Numbered from the stretch's first letter, positions 45,278 to 55,323 are shown. The stretch: 64,000 nucleotides of DNA from Parabacteroides distasonis ATCC 8503 (GCF_000012845.1 NC_009615.1:2934501-2998500), one strand, 5' to 3'. Program-made: numbers and translations. Notes: generated by a model not told the origin, from the sequence alone.

Positions 45278-45652
45278 CTTAGTCTCCGAAGAACTAAATC
45301 ACTTTTCCGTTCAATATTTATTAATTATTATAAATATCTTAATAAATTATAGAACATGCAACCTATGTAAACATCTGTTATGTCTAATTGTACTATTTAC
45401 AGCAAGCATTTTATTTTAATGGCTGTACGGCAAATATAAAGATATATTTGCAATAAACAAACATATTGACAATAAAAATAAACTTACACGAAACTTTGTC
45501 AATACGGATTATTTTAAGTTATATGTTAATTTAATACATTCTAGTATTAATATATAGTATTAATATGCAAATTATTTTTAACTCAATCCCGCATCAATGC
45601 TAGGAAGTAACACCAAAGTACCTTACCCTCATGAAGTTCTTCGGAAACTAAG
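45278..45652. repeat. Inverted-repeat-bounded candidate invertible promoter segment 3
   Basis: CTTAGTCTCCGAAGAACT (45278-45295) recurs as reverse complement at 45635-45652 with one change (17 of 18). The 339 bases between are strongly AT-rich, hold no gene, and contain a good minus-strand promoter (45431-45461) pointing away from SusC2. The right arm is 72 bases before the SusC2 ATG. The arm sequence is unlike that of segments 1 and 2. No promoter of comparable quality points to SusC2 in the present orientation. Confidence 0.65.
45431..45461 (-). promoter_or_regulatory. Promoter inside candidate invertible segment 3
   Basis: On the minus strand TTTG (45461-45458), a 19-base spacer and TATATTTG (45438-45431) are a full match to the Bacteroidota consensus. 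A second TATATTTG on the plus strand (45443-45450) forms an inverted pair with it but lacks a -33 element. As oriented, transcription would run toward the S9 peptidase terminator. Inverted, the -7 element would lie at about 45492-45499 and face SusC2. Confidence 0.6.
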
Positions 45653-45724
45653 TCAATCGACTAAGTGGCAACAATTGATTACAACGATCTATTTATTAAC
45701 AAATTAAACAAAAAGTATGTGTCT

Positions 45725-48700
45725 ATGAAAAGGTTGACTTATCTATTACTATGCTTGTTTGCAAGTATAGCGTTCGCAACGGCTCAGACCACGAAGGTGA
45801 CCGGTACGGTTATCTCGGCGGAAGACGATGGACCTATCATTGGAGCCTCTATCGTAGTAGCTGGTACTACTACCGGTACTGTAACGGATTACAACGGAGC
45901 GTTCACCTTGGATGTTCCTTCTAACGCGAAAAAGCTAATCGTTTCCTACATCGGTATGAAATCTGTGGAAGTGGCAGTAAAACCAATCATTAAAGTCACG
46001 ATGGAATCTGACTCTCAGAACTTGGATGAAGTCGTGGTTGTCGGTTACGGAACTCAAAGAAAAAAGGATGTGACGAGTGCCATATCTAAAGTAGGAGGTG
46101 AAGACTTAAGCAACTTGGCAACAGCGTCTTTCGACACTCAATTAGCCGGACGTGCCGCTGGTGTACAGGTTACGACTCCTAGTGGCGTATTGGGAAGCGG
46201 CCCTCAATTCAAGATCCGTGGTATGAGTACGATCAGTTCAAACTCTCAGCCGTTATTTATCGTAGATGGCATGCCGATCGCCACCGGTGATAACGCCGAT
46301 GGAAAAACCGGCTTAGGAATGGCTTACGCTTCTTACAATGCGATGTCTGATATTAACCCGAATGACATCGAATCCATTGAAATATTGAAAGACGGTGCGG
46401 CTACAGCTATCTATGGCTCCCGTGCGGCAAATGGAGTTGTATTGATCACAACTAAAAAAGGCTCCAAGGGACGTACTCAAGTAACTTACGATGGCTATGT
46501 AAGCGCAGCCAGCGCAGCTAAATTGCATGATCTTCTGGGAGCGAAAGATTTCGTGACTATCGCTAACGAGAAATACGAGAACTGGGGAATGAAAGGACAG
46601 GCTGTTTACGATCCGAACGGACCGGACACAAACTGGAATGATTATATTTTCCGTACAGGTTTCCAGCACAATCATAGCTTATCCGCCAGTGGTGGTACGG
46701 ATAAAAGCCAATATTATGTATCATTAGGTTTCACGGAACAAGAAGGTATCATTCGCGCCAATGACTTAAACCGTTTGAGCTTAAAGGCAGATTTGACACA
46801 ACAAGCGACAAAATGGTTACGCATCGGATTAAATGGCCAGATGACCCGTACCCGGGTTAATGGTGTCATGAATGACGAGAATTCATTGGGTGGCGTAGGT
46901 TTCGCCGGCACTCGTATGCTTCCAAACGTATCTGTATTCAATCCGGATGATCCTACTGGTTACAATATCGACGCTGAAAACCGTAAGACATTAGGTCGCG
47001 GAAGCAACCTTTCCTATATTGATAATGGTATCCAGAATATCGTCTGGGCATTAGACAATAACGTAAACCGTACGACCAATACCCGTGTATTAGGTGGTGG
47101 ATGGGCTGAAATCACATTCATGGACGGATTGACTTTAAAGACACAAGCTGGCTTAGACATCTCGAATGTTAAAGATTTCATGGTATGGAACCCGGAATCA
47201 GGAGACGGATACGGCTATGGCGGCTTATTGGAAGAAATCAATACCACATACACGAACTGGAACTGGCAAAACGTAATCAACTTTAACCGTACATTCAATG
47301 ATGTACATAATCTGACGGCGACAGCGGTACAAGAGTACACCCATCAAGAATATGAATATACGGACGCAACCGTGCAACAAATATCCGATGCTTTCTTCAC
47401 CGACCATATCATTTCCAACACATTTGGTGAGAGATTCGTATCTGGAGGTAAAACGTTTATGGGATTAGCCTCCTATATGTTCCGTGCGAATTACAACTAT
47501 GATAGTAAATATTATATCGGAGCCTCCGTCCGCACAGACGGCTTATCCAGCCTTCCGAAAGACACCCGCTGGGGTACATTCTGGGGAGGATCAGCCGCTT
47601 GGCGTATCTCTCGCGAAAAATTCTGGAGCGAATCAACTATTAATGATTGGTTTAACGACTTACGTATCCGTGCCAGCTACGCTACAATCGGAAACTCTGA
47701 CCTAGGGAATTATTTCCCTTATCTGGGAACTTACGGGGCGAAGAAAGCAGGATCGAATACAGCTATCGCTTGGAACCGTATGGGTAACAGCCAGCTTAAA
47801 TGGGAAACAACTGAGACTTTCGATATCGGATTGGATGGCTCTTTCTTTAATAACCGCCTGACATTCGAGCTAGCTTATTGGCAAAAGAACTCCAAAGACT
47901 TGGTGTTGGAAGTTCCTACAGCACCTACCGCTGGTATTCCTTACAACTCATATTTTGATAATATCGGTAAGATCAAGAACTCCGGTATGGAATTGACAGT
48001 TAACGCTACAATCATCGCTACCAAAGATTGGAACTGGCAAACTAATTTCAACTTCTCCACAGCTAAGAACACGGTGAAGAGCTTATACGGCGGAACAGAC
48101 ATCGTAGACAATTACACAATCATTCGTGAAGGAGAGTCATATAGATCTTTATATGGATATGATTATTACGGCGTAAACGCCGCAAACGGTAATCCGATCT
48201 GGAGTAAGGCGGACGGTTCATTAGTGCAATTCGACACATTCGGCTCTTACGACTATGCGGAATATGATCCTTCCAACCCTTCGGATGTCTCCAAGGCTTC
48301 TTCCTTGGACGCTAGCGACCGTAAGGTATTAGGTTCATCTATGCCTACTTGGTACGGAGGTTGGAATAATACAGTTTCTTACAAGAATTTCGATTTAAAT
48401 GTATTCTTCCGCTTCTCCGGAGGTAATAAGATCATGAACGCTTCTCGTCAAAGCGCATTGTTCAATATGGATTTCTCCAACAATGGAACAGAAATCTTAG
48501 GCCGCTGGATTTCTCCAGAGCAACCGGGTGACGGCATGACTCCAAAAATCGGTTATGGAGACGCCTCTTCCTTATTCAATGATGGATATACGGATTCACA
48601 CTTCGTTGAGAGCGGCAATTACCTAAAACTATCGACGTTAGCTTTAGGCTATACACTACCGAAGGCGGTCGTATCCAAACTGAACATGACAAAGATTCGT

Positions 48701-48841
48701 TTCTATGTTCAAGGACAGAACTTACTCACTATCACAGGTTATTCCGGATTGGATCCTGAGACAAACTCTCGTTTAGGTGTAGATTGGAACGGTATGCCAC
48801 AGCAACGTTCATTCACTTTTGGAGCGAACATTACATTCTAA
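45725..48841 (+). CDS. SusC/RagA-family TonB-linked outer-membrane transporter (pair 2)
   Basis: A 1038-residue TonB-dependent channel. The ATG at 45725 opens a signal peptide (MKRLTYLLLCLFASIAFATAQ); the in-frame ATG at 45665 would add 20 non-signal residues. A carboxypeptidase-regulatory domain (DGPIIGASIVVAGTTTGTVTD) is followed by LDEVVVVGYGTQRKKDVTS, the plug (TASFDTQLAGRAAGV, SSNSQPLFIVDGMPI, LKDGAATAIYGSRAANGVV) and a barrel ending RSFTFGANITF. SusD2 follows after 27 bases. Expression is likely controlled by the candidate invertible segment just upstream. Confidence 0.93.
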   Translation: MKRLTYLLLCLFASIAFATAQTTKVTGTVISAEDDGPIIGASIVVAGTTTGTVTDYNGAFTLDVPSNAKKLIVSYIGMKSVEVAVKPIIKVTMESDSQNLDEVVVVGYGTQRKKDVTSAISKVGGEDLSNLATASFDTQLAGRAAGVQVTTPSGVLGSGPQFKIRGMSTISSNSQPLFIVDGMPIATGDNADGKTGLGMAYASYNAMSDINPNDIESIEILKDGAATAIYGSRAANGVVLITTKKGSKGRTQVTYDGYVSAASAAKLHDLLGAKDFVTIANEKYENWGMKGQAVYDPNGPDTNWNDYIFRTGFQHNHSLSASGGTDKSQYYVSLGFTEQEGIIRANDLNRLSLKADLTQQATKWLRIGLNGQMTRTRVNGVMNDENSLGGVGFAGTRMLPNVSVFNPDDPTGYNIDAENRKTLGRGSNLSYIDNGIQNIVWALDNNVNRTTNTRVLGGGWAEITFMDGLTLKTQAGLDISNVKDFMVWNPESGDGYGYGGLLEEINTTYTNWNWQNVINFNRTFNDVHNLTATAVQEYTHQEYEYTDATVQQISDAFFTDHIISNTFGERFVSGGKTFMGLASYMFRANYNYDSKYYIGASVRTDGLSSLPKDTRWGTFWGGSAAWRISREKFWSESTINDWFNDLRIRASYATIGNSDLGNYFPYLGTYGAKKAGSNTAIAWNRMGNSQLKWETTETFDIGLDGSFFNNRLTFELAYWQKNSKDLVLEVPTAPTAGIPYNSYFDNIGKIKNSGMELTVNATIIATKDWNWQTNFNFSTAKNTVKSLYGGTDIVDNYTIIREGESYRSLYGYDYYGVNAANGNPIWSKADGSLVQFDTFGSYDYAEYDPSNPSDVSKASSLDASDRKVLGSSMPTWYGGWNNTVSYKNFDLNVFFRFSGGNKIMNASRQSALFNMDFSNNGTEILGRWISPEQPGDGMTPKIGYGDASSLFNDGYTDSHFVESGNYLKLSTLALGYTLPKAVVSKLNMTKIRFYVQGQNLLTITGYSGLDPETNSRLGVDWNGMPQQRSFTFGANITF

Positions 48842-48868
48842 TTTCACAAACTAAGAAAAGTTACAATT

Positions 48869-50464
48869 ATGTTATACAAGAAATTATATAAAAACATTTC
48901 AGTAGTAGCGTTAGGGACAGCCCTGTTCTCGCTACCCGTGTTCACCGCCTGCGAAAGCGACGTCGTAGACCTTGAACCTGTTGACAAATTCTCCGAGCTT
49001 ACGGCATACGGGACAGAAGAACGTTGCGAGTTAGCCGTAGTCGGAGCTTACGATGCCGCACAATGTGGTATGTACGTAGATCCAAATGACTTTGGGTGGG
49101 CACGCGGTTATCCTTTTGGAGCGGCCAGTATATTGCAAGGCGAAATGCGCGGTGAAGATATGAACCTAACCGCCCAATTCTATGATTATACCTATTCCGC
49201 GACCTATAATTTGACTACCGCTAATAACGTGGCGATGTGGGAAACCTCTTTCGAGGCTATTAACCGCTATAATACGGTATACGCAGGTATAGAAGGTGCG
49301 GTAGCTGCGGGTGTCATAACCGAAGAGAAAGGGAATCAGTACAAAGGAGAATGCCTGTTCTTACGTGCGTTAACCTATCACAACTTGATGATCCATTATG
49401 CCCTGCCCTACAACGTAGAAGGTAACAATAACTACGGTATGCCTATTTATACGAAAGCCGTAAATGATCCCAGCCAACTCGCTGAGCAACAAAGCATAGG
49501 CCGTTCTACCGTTAAGGATACTTACGATCAGATATTAAGCGACTTGAATAATGCGGAAAGCATGCTTCCGGACATTATCGATGCCGATAAGATCGGCCGC
49601 GCAAGCAAAGGTGCCGCCATAGCACTGAAAACGCGCGTATATTTGCATATGCGTGATTGGAACAATGTAGTTACTGAAGCTAAGAAACTGGAAGGCGGAC
49701 GTTTCATTCTGGAAACCAATCCAGCCACTCCTTTCGTTTCTTACAAAGACAATCAGGAATCTATATTCTCCATTCCGAATGACTCTCAAGATAACGGGTC
49801 TGTAAATGGAGCTATGTCCGCTATGATGTCTGCCCGTGAAGGTGGCCGTGCGATGTGCCCGACATCCCCTACCCTTTACAACTCCAAATTCTGGAAAGGG
49901 GATGACAAGCGTCGTAACCTCGTCCTTTATCGTGCGTCTGACGATTATTACTTCTGTGATAAATACCAGAATCCCCAAACACGTGAAGAGTACGCCCCGA
50001 TCCTGCGCTATGCCGAGGTATTGCTAAACGAGGCCGAGGCTGCCGCACGTGCGGGAGACAAGACTCTCGCATTGGAGAAATTGAATCAAGTAAGAGACCG
50101 TTCTTTGGCCGACCCCGCTACACAGACGTATAAGGCAAGCGATTTCGCCAACACGAAAGCACTGGTGGAAGCTATCCTTTGGGAGCGTCGCATTGAGTTC
50201 CAAGGTGAAGGTCGCCGTTGGGAAGACATTCATCGTTTAGCGGCTGACGACTTGCTGCCGTCCGGTGGTATTCCCGCTAAAATCGAATATAACAATGTGA
50301 AGAACCAAGGCGCATTCGTTGTTGGTGGAGAAGTGAAAGCTGAATGGTTCGGCAACAGCAAACAGTTCATCCCGTACACGGATAAACGCTTTATTTGGCC
50401 GATTCCATTGAATGATATATTAAGAAACCCCACGCTAGCCGCACAACAGAACGCAGGCTGGTAG
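48869..50464 (+). CDS. SusD/RagB-family nutrient-binding lipoprotein (pair 2)
   Basis: A 531-residue surface lipoprotein (lipobox C28, then ESDVVDLEP). SusD features include the helical repeat region (YKGECLFLRALTYHNLMIHYALPY), the C-terminal APILRYAEVLLNEAEAAARAGD and ILWERRIEFQGEGRRWEDIHRL. It belongs with SusC2 as the ligand-binding lid. A terminator follows at 50506. Confidence 0.92.
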   Translation: MLYKKLYKNISVVALGTALFSLPVFTACESDVVDLEPVDKFSELTAYGTEERCELAVVGAYDAAQCGMYVDPNDFGWARGYPFGAASILQGEMRGEDMNLTAQFYDYTYSATYNLTTANNVAMWETSFEAINRYNTVYAGIEGAVAAGVITEEKGNQYKGECLFLRALTYHNLMIHYALPYNVEGNNNYGMPIYTKAVNDPSQLAEQQSIGRSTVKDTYDQILSDLNNAESMLPDIIDADKIGRASKGAAIALKTRVYLHMRDWNNVVTEAKKLEGGRFILETNPATPFVSYKDNQESIFSIPNDSQDNGSVNGAMSAMMSAREGGRAMCPTSPTLYNSKFWKGDDKRRNLVLYRASDDYYFCDKYQNPQTREEYAPILRYAEVLLNEAEAAARAGDKTLALEKLNQVRDRSLADPATQTYKASDFANTKALVEAILWERRIEFQGEGRRWEDIHRLAADDLLPSGGIPAKIEYNNVKNQGAFVVGGEVKAEWFGNSKQFIPYTDKRFIWPIPLNDILRNPTLAAQQNAGW

Positions 50465-50505
50465 AATATAGACACACTCTTATTTTTTACTATGCAGGGG
50501 ACATG

Positions 50506-50545
50506 AGAGGGCGAGACCGGGAGGTTCCGCCCTCTTTTCTTTTAA
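50506..50545 (+). terminator. Terminator of the SusC2-SusD2 operon
   Basis: AGAGGGCG (50506-50513) pairs with CGCCCTCT (50528-50535), an 8-base stem with a 14-base loop followed by a T-rich tract. It is 41 bases past the SusD2 stop. Confidence 0.8.
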
Positions 50546-50578
50546 AACGTATTGACATAATAATTCACGGGAAATCAT

Positions 50579-50586
50579 TATCTTTG
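50579..50586 (+). promoter_or_regulatory. Predicted purL -7 element
   Basis: TATCTTTG, a full match to TAnnTTTG, 57 bases before the purL ATG. A TTG at 50552-50554 is 24 bases upstream, longer than the usual spacing, so the -33 element is uncertain. No purine riboswitch structure was recognised in the leader. Confidence 0.5.
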
Positions 50587-50643
50587 CACTCTCTAAAAGA
50601 GGCTTATTCGTTATTTCGTGATAAATACTAATAAATCAACGAT

Positions 50644-53600
50644 ATGATTCTATTCTTTCAATCTTCAACAAAGACGGTGCTGGCTGTAGAGGCCGCGCAC
50701 GCTTTCTCTCCTGAAGACACTCAAAAACTGGTTTGGTTGTTTAGCGAGGCGACTCCTGTTCAATCAGAAACATTGGAAGGCTGGTACGTAGGGCCACGCC
50801 GGGAAATGATTACCCCGTGGAGTACGAACGCCGTTGAAATTACCCAGAACATGGGCCTGACCGGTATTTCCCGTATTGAGGAATATTTTCCTGTTTCTTC
50901 TGGCGATGCGGATCACGATCCGATGTTGCAACGTATCTACAATGGCTTGAATCAGGAGATCTTCACGATCAGTAAAAAACCGGATCCTATTGTCTACATT
51001 GAGGATTTGGAAGTGTACAACCAACAAGAGGGCTTGGCTCTAAGCCAAGAGGAGATCGCTTACTTGAACGAGGTAAGCCAGAAGTTGGGACGTAAGTTGA
51101 CCGATAGCGAGGTGTTCGGTTTCTCCCAAGTAAACTCGGAACACTGCCGACATAAAATATTCGGAGGTGTATTCATCATCGACGGCGAGGAAAAAGAAAG
51201 TTCCTTGTTCAACTTGATCAAGAAAACTTCCGCCGAGAACCCTAATAAATTGGTTTCCGCTTATAAAGATAACGTAGCGTTCAATGAAGGACCGACGGTA
51301 GAGCAATTCGCTCCCCTATCCGGTGACAAACCCGATTTCTTCGCCGTAAAAGATATCAAGACGGTTATCTCCTTGAAAGCCGAGACGCATAACTTCCCGA
51401 CAACCGTTGAGCCGTTCAACGGTGCCGCTACCGGAACAGGTGGTGAGATTCGTGACCGTCTGGGCGGTGGTAAGGCATCCTTGCCGATAGCGGGAACAGC
51501 GGTCTATATGACCTCTTACCCTCGTACGGAAGGCGCTCGCAAATGGGAGAAAGTCCTAGACCCTCGTCCTTGGTTATACCAGACTCCGGAGCAGATCTTG
51601 ATCAAGGCTTCCAATGGCGCTTCCGATTTCGGTAATAAATTTGGCCAGCCGCTTATCTGTGGTTCTTTATTGACTTTCGAGCACACGGAGAACGATAAGA
51701 AATACGCTTACGACAAAGTAATCATGCTTGCCGGCGGTGTAGGTTTCGCAAATATGCGCGATGCCTTGAAGGGCGATCCGGAACCGGGCGAGAAAGTGGT
51801 CGTGATCGGTGGCGATAACTACCGTATCGGTATGGGTGGTGGAGCCGTATCTTCCGTAAACACGGGACAATATACAAGCGGTATCGAGTTGAACGCCGTA
51901 CAGCGTGCCAACCCGGAAATGCAGAAACGTGCGGCTAACGTGATCCGTGCGATCGCCGAGTCTGACGAGAACCCGATCGTCTCTATCCATGACCATGGTG
52001 CGGGTGGACACCTCAACTGTTTGTCTGAGTTGGTTGAGGCTACCGGCGGACACATCGATATGAACAAATTGCCGATTGGCGACCCGACTCTCTCAGCGAA
52101 GGAGATCGTAGGAAACGAGAGCCAAGAGCGCATGGGCTTATTGATGAAAGAAGAAGATGTAGCCCGCGTAAAACGTATCGCGGATCGTGAACGTGCCCCG
52201 ATGTATGTGGTAGGCGAGACTACTAACGACATGAAGTTTGTCTTCGAACAAGCGGACGGCGTAAAACCTATCGATATCAAGCTGGAATATATGTTCGGTA
52301 AACCGCCTAGAACGGTTATGACAGACCATACGGTCACTGAATCTTATCAACCGGTTGTTTACAAAGAATCCGAACTTCACCATTATTTGGAGAACGTACT
52401 TCAATTGGAGGCCGTAGCCTGCAAGGATTGGTTAACAAACAAAGTAGACCGTTCCGTAACCGGTAAGATCGCCCGCCAGCAATGTCAAGGTGAATTACAA
52501 TTGCCGTTGAGCGACTTAGGTGCCGTAGCGTTGGATTACCGCGGGAAAGCTGGTATCGCAACTTCTATCGGTCACGCTCCCCAGGTAGCCATGGTTGATC
52601 CGGCCGCCGGTTCCGTTATGGCAATCGCCGAGTCATTGACCAATATCGTATTCGCTCCGCTGACAGATAAGTTGGAGAGCGTGTCCTTAAGTGCCAACTG
52701 GATGTGGCCATGCCGTAACGAAGGTGAGGACGCCCGTCTGTACACAGCCGTACAAGCCGCTTCCGACTTCGCTTGCAGCTTAGGTATTAATATCCCGACT
52801 GGTAAGGACTCCCTATCCATGACGCAGAAGTACGGTGACGATAAGGTGATCGCCCCGGGTACGGTGATTATCTCCGCCGGTGCCGAGGTTAGCGATATCA
52901 AAAAGATCGTCTCTCCCGTATTGGCACAAGACAAGAATACATACATTTATTATATAGACTTCTCCTTCGATACCTTGAAGTTGGGTGGTTCCGCCTTCGC
53001 CCAAGCCTTGAACAAGCTGGGTAACGAGGTTCCTACCGTGAAAGATCCGGAATACTTCCGTGACGCTTTCAACGCCGTACAAGACGCGATCGAGAAGAAA
53101 CTCATCCTTGCCGGACACGATATCTCAGCGGGAGGTATGATCACCGCCTTGTTAGAGATGTGCTTCGCCAACGTAGAGGGTGGTTTGGATGTCAACTTGG
53201 ATAAGATCTCCGAGAGTGATATCGTGAAGATCCTGTTTGCCGAGAATCCGGGTATCTTGGTTCAGGTAAAGGACAAGAAGGCATTCGAAAAGTTGATGGA
53301 AGAAGCTGGCGTAGGTTTCGCCATCATCGCCAAACCGACCGACGAGCGCCATGTATTGGTATCGAAAGAAGGCATCCAATATCACTTCGGTATCGACTAT
53401 ATGCGTGACGTATGGTACGAATCTTCCTATAAGCTGGACGTAAAACAGAGCGGTAGCGTTTGCGCCGGAAACCGTTTCGAGAACTATAAGATGCAGCCTA
53501 TACAATACAAGTTCCACAAGGACTTCACCGGAAAGCTTTCTTCTTATGGAATATCCGCCGATCGCCGTACGCCGAACGGTATCAAGGCCGCCGTTATCCG

Positions 53601-54333
53601 CGAGAAGGGTACGCAGTGCGAGCGTGAGACCGCTTACGCCTTGTATCTGGCTGGTTTCGACGTGAAGGATGTCCATATGACGGACTTGGCTAGCGGACGC
53701 GAGACTTTGGAGGATGTAAACTTCATCGTATTCTGCGGTGGTTTCTCCAACTCCGACGTATTAGGTTCCGCCAAGGGCTGGGCCGGCGGTTTCTTGTATA
53801 ACGAGAAAGCCAAGAAAGCGATCGACAACTATTACGCACGTAAAGATACGTTGAGCATGGGTATCTGTAACGGTTGCCAGTTGATGGCCGAGTTAGGCTT
53901 GGTTTATCCGGAGCACGAGAAAAAGCATAAGATGGTTCACAATGATTCCCATAAGTTCGAGTCTAACTTCGTTAGCTTGGAGATCCCGAAAAACAACTCC
54001 GTAATGTTCGGCTCCTTGAGCGGCACGAAGTTGGGTGTATGGGTAGCTCATGGTGAAGGTAAGTTCGAGTTCCCCTACGAGGAGAAGGAGTACAACATCA
54101 TCGCTAAATACAACTACGATGGCTATCCCGCCAACCCGAACGGTTCTCCTTGGTCCGTTGCCGGTGTTTGCTCAAAGGACGGCCGCCATTTAGCCATGAT
54201 GCCTCACCCCGAACGTGCGATCTTCCCTTGGCAGTGCGGTTATTACCCCGCCGACCGTAAGGAGAACGACGAGGTCACTCCATGGATCGAGGCGTTCGTG
54301 AACGCTCGCAAGTGGATCGAGAATAATAAGTAA
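50644..54333 (+). CDS. purL: Phosphoribosylformylglycinamidine synthase (large fused form)
   Basis: Cytoplasmic enzyme of de novo purine synthesis converting FGAR to FGAM with ATP and glutamine. The 1229-residue chain is the single-polypeptide type: an N-terminal PurS-like part, the FGAM synthase domains (SQVNSEHCRHKIFGG, KAETHNFPTTVEPFNGAATGTGGEIRD, DHGAGGHLNCLSEL) and a C-terminal class I glutamine amidotransferase with the catalytic Cys in GICNGCQLMAELG and the His-Pro-Glu motif in MMPHPERAIFPW. Complete. Confidence 0.97.
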   Translation: MILFFQSSTKTVLAVEAAHAFSPEDTQKLVWLFSEATPVQSETLEGWYVGPRREMITPWSTNAVEITQNMGLTGISRIEEYFPVSSGDADHDPMLQRIYNGLNQEIFTISKKPDPIVYIEDLEVYNQQEGLALSQEEIAYLNEVSQKLGRKLTDSEVFGFSQVNSEHCRHKIFGGVFIIDGEEKESSLFNLIKKTSAENPNKLVSAYKDNVAFNEGPTVEQFAPLSGDKPDFFAVKDIKTVISLKAETHNFPTTVEPFNGAATGTGGEIRDRLGGGKASLPIAGTAVYMTSYPRTEGARKWEKVLDPRPWLYQTPEQILIKASNGASDFGNKFGQPLICGSLLTFEHTENDKKYAYDKVIMLAGGVGFANMRDALKGDPEPGEKVVVIGGDNYRIGMGGGAVSSVNTGQYTSGIELNAVQRANPEMQKRAANVIRAIAESDENPIVSIHDHGAGGHLNCLSELVEATGGHIDMNKLPIGDPTLSAKEIVGNESQERMGLLMKEEDVARVKRIADRERAPMYVVGETTNDMKFVFEQADGVKPIDIKLEYMFGKPPRTVMTDHTVTESYQPVVYKESELHHYLENVLQLEAVACKDWLTNKVDRSVTGKIARQQCQGELQLPLSDLGAVALDYRGKAGIATSIGHAPQVAMVDPAAGSVMAIAESLTNIVFAPLTDKLESVSLSANWMWPCRNEGEDARLYTAVQAASDFACSLGINIPTGKDSLSMTQKYGDDKVIAPGTVIISAGAEVSDIKKIVSPVLAQDKNTYIYYIDFSFDTLKLGGSAFAQALNKLGNEVPTVKDPEYFRDAFNAVQDAIEKKLILAGHDISAGGMITALLEMCFANVEGGLDVNLDKISESDIVKILFAENPGILVQVKDKKAFEKLMEEAGVGFAIIAKPTDERHVLVSKEGIQYHFGIDYMRDVWYESSYKLDVKQSGSVCAGNRFENYKMQPIQYKFHKDFTGKLSSYGISADRRTPNGIKAAVIREKGTQCERETAYALYLAGFDVKDVHMTDLASGRETLEDVNFIVFCGGFSNSDVLGSAKGWAGGFLYNEKAKKAIDNYYARKDTLSMGICNGCQLMAELGLVYPEHEKKHKMVHNDSHKFESNFVSLEIPKNNSVMFGSLSGTKLGVWVAHGEGKFEFPYEEKEYNIIAKYNYDGYPANPNGSPWSVAGVCSKDGRHLAMMPHPERAIFPWQCGYYPADRKENDEVTPWIEAFVNARKWIENNK

Positions 54334-54338
54334 AAATA

Positions 54339-54391
54339 ACAGGGGTTGTTTTTAGCGTTCTTTGAACCTTAAAAACAACCCTTGTTTCTAT
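54339..54391 (+). terminator. purL terminator
   Basis: The bases 54339-54354 pair with 54370-54385 at 15 of 16 positions (core GGGGTTGTTTTTA with TAAAAACAACCC) around a 15-base loop, followed by TTCTATAT. It begins 5 bases past the purL stop. A run of A on the left could also help stop minus-strand transcripts. Confidence 0.8.
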
Positions 54392-54554
54392 ATCTCCTTA
54401 AAGTTTCTTGGTAACCGCCTTTTGATTGAACTCATCCACACGGTAGAATAGACTTTACAACGAATCCACGATTTTAATATCCAAGCCGGTACAGGGGGGA
54501 TTATCGGTAACTATTACTTTATACAACCGTAATATCCCTGCAACACCCCGCTAA

Positions 54555-54562
54555 TATCTTTG
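54555..54562 (+). promoter_or_regulatory. Predicted -7 element of the secreted protein gene
   Basis: TATCTTTG matches TAnnTTTG and lies 39 bases before the chosen ATG at 54602. No convincing -33 element at 19-21 bases upstream. Confidence 0.45.
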
Positions 54563-54601
54563 CCTCCGAAATTAATAGACACAGAATTTAATAGAAGAAT
54601 C

Positions 54602-55252
54602 ATGGAAAGGTTATTTAAAATCAGAATCTTTACGGTTATGTTCTTTTTAGCCGTAGCTTCTATAGCAGCGAACGCTAAAGAAAGTAAGAAGGAAGGTGAC
54701 AATTATCATGCAAAGCAAATTCTCATCGTAGGTTTGCACGATAACGTGAAATCAAACTATTTCTACAATGGGATGATCGCCGAAGAGACCGGTATGAAAG
54801 CGGATAGTATCGACCAAACGTATAATACGATCATCGCCGAGAATATCGCCGCATCCGTAAAGAACGGAGATTGCAAGTTTATTCCGGCAAACGCTACACA
54901 AGTGACCGGACAGGTACTGAATGAGATCAAGGTTAACGGGGAGAGCGAGGATTGCTATTCCGATCTTTCAGCCGTGCCGACCGAAGAGTTACAAAAGGTA
55001 TTGGATAATGCTGACGCTGATTATCTGCTAGTATTAAACCAGCATTATCTTAAATGGCAAGACCAACCCTTGCGCACGCTTTTCCATATCGTCAGCTATA
55101 CCTTATTCGACAAAGATAAAAATGAGGTATATAGGGGGAATAACTTCTTTACCTGCATGAATCTTGAGAACCCGGATAAACTCAGAAAGAGCAGCCGCAA
55201 GAGTTCATCCAAGATAGCATCTACCATTATCAAGACTTTGGACGAGGACTAA
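54602..55252 (+). CDS. Secreted hypothetical protein
   Basis: A 216-residue protein. The ATG at 54602 starts a signal peptide (MERLFKIRIFTVMFFLAVASIAANA), preferred over the in-frame ATG at 54560. The mature part has KQILIVGLHDNVKSNYFYNGM, LDNADADYLLVLNQHYLKW and SYTLFDKDKNEVYRGNNFF, a pattern like small periplasmic proteins related to DUF4136 or TolB N-terminal folds, but I cannot assign a family. It is a single-gene unit bounded by the purL terminator and its own terminator. Confidence 0.75.
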   Translation: MERLFKIRIFTVMFFLAVASIAANAKESKKEGDNYHAKQILIVGLHDNVKSNYFYNGMIAEETGMKADSIDQTYNTIIAENIAASVKNGDCKFIPANATQVTGQVLNEIKVNGESEDCYSDLSAVPTEELQKVLDNADADYLLVLNQHYLKWQDQPLRTLFHIVSYTLFDKDKNEVYRGNNFFTCMNLENPDKLRKSSRKSSSKIASTIIKTLDED

Positions 55253-55290
55253 CCTTCTTTTTTATAGACACATTTATAATTTTCTCGTTG

Positions 55291-55323
55291 AGCCTAATGG
55301 ATATCCTTCATTAGGCTTTTTTC
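55291..55323 (+). terminator. Terminator after the secreted hypothetical protein
   Basis: AGCCTAATG (55291-55299) pairs with CATTAGGCT (55309-55317), a perfect 9-base stem with a 9-base loop, followed by TTTTTTCTTT. Confidence 0.88.

Noticed and set aside
45665..45724. Upstream start for SusC2 adding 20 residues
   Set aside because: The ATG at 45725 leads straight into a standard signal peptide; the extra residues are polar and would disrupt it.
54398..54520. Possible gene remnant on the minus strand (peptide-like GLDIKIVDSL, stop, then SLFYRVDEFNQKAVTKKL)
   Set aside because: Both strands give peptide-like readings over this short stretch and no family was recognised, so a pseudogene cannot be supported without a search.
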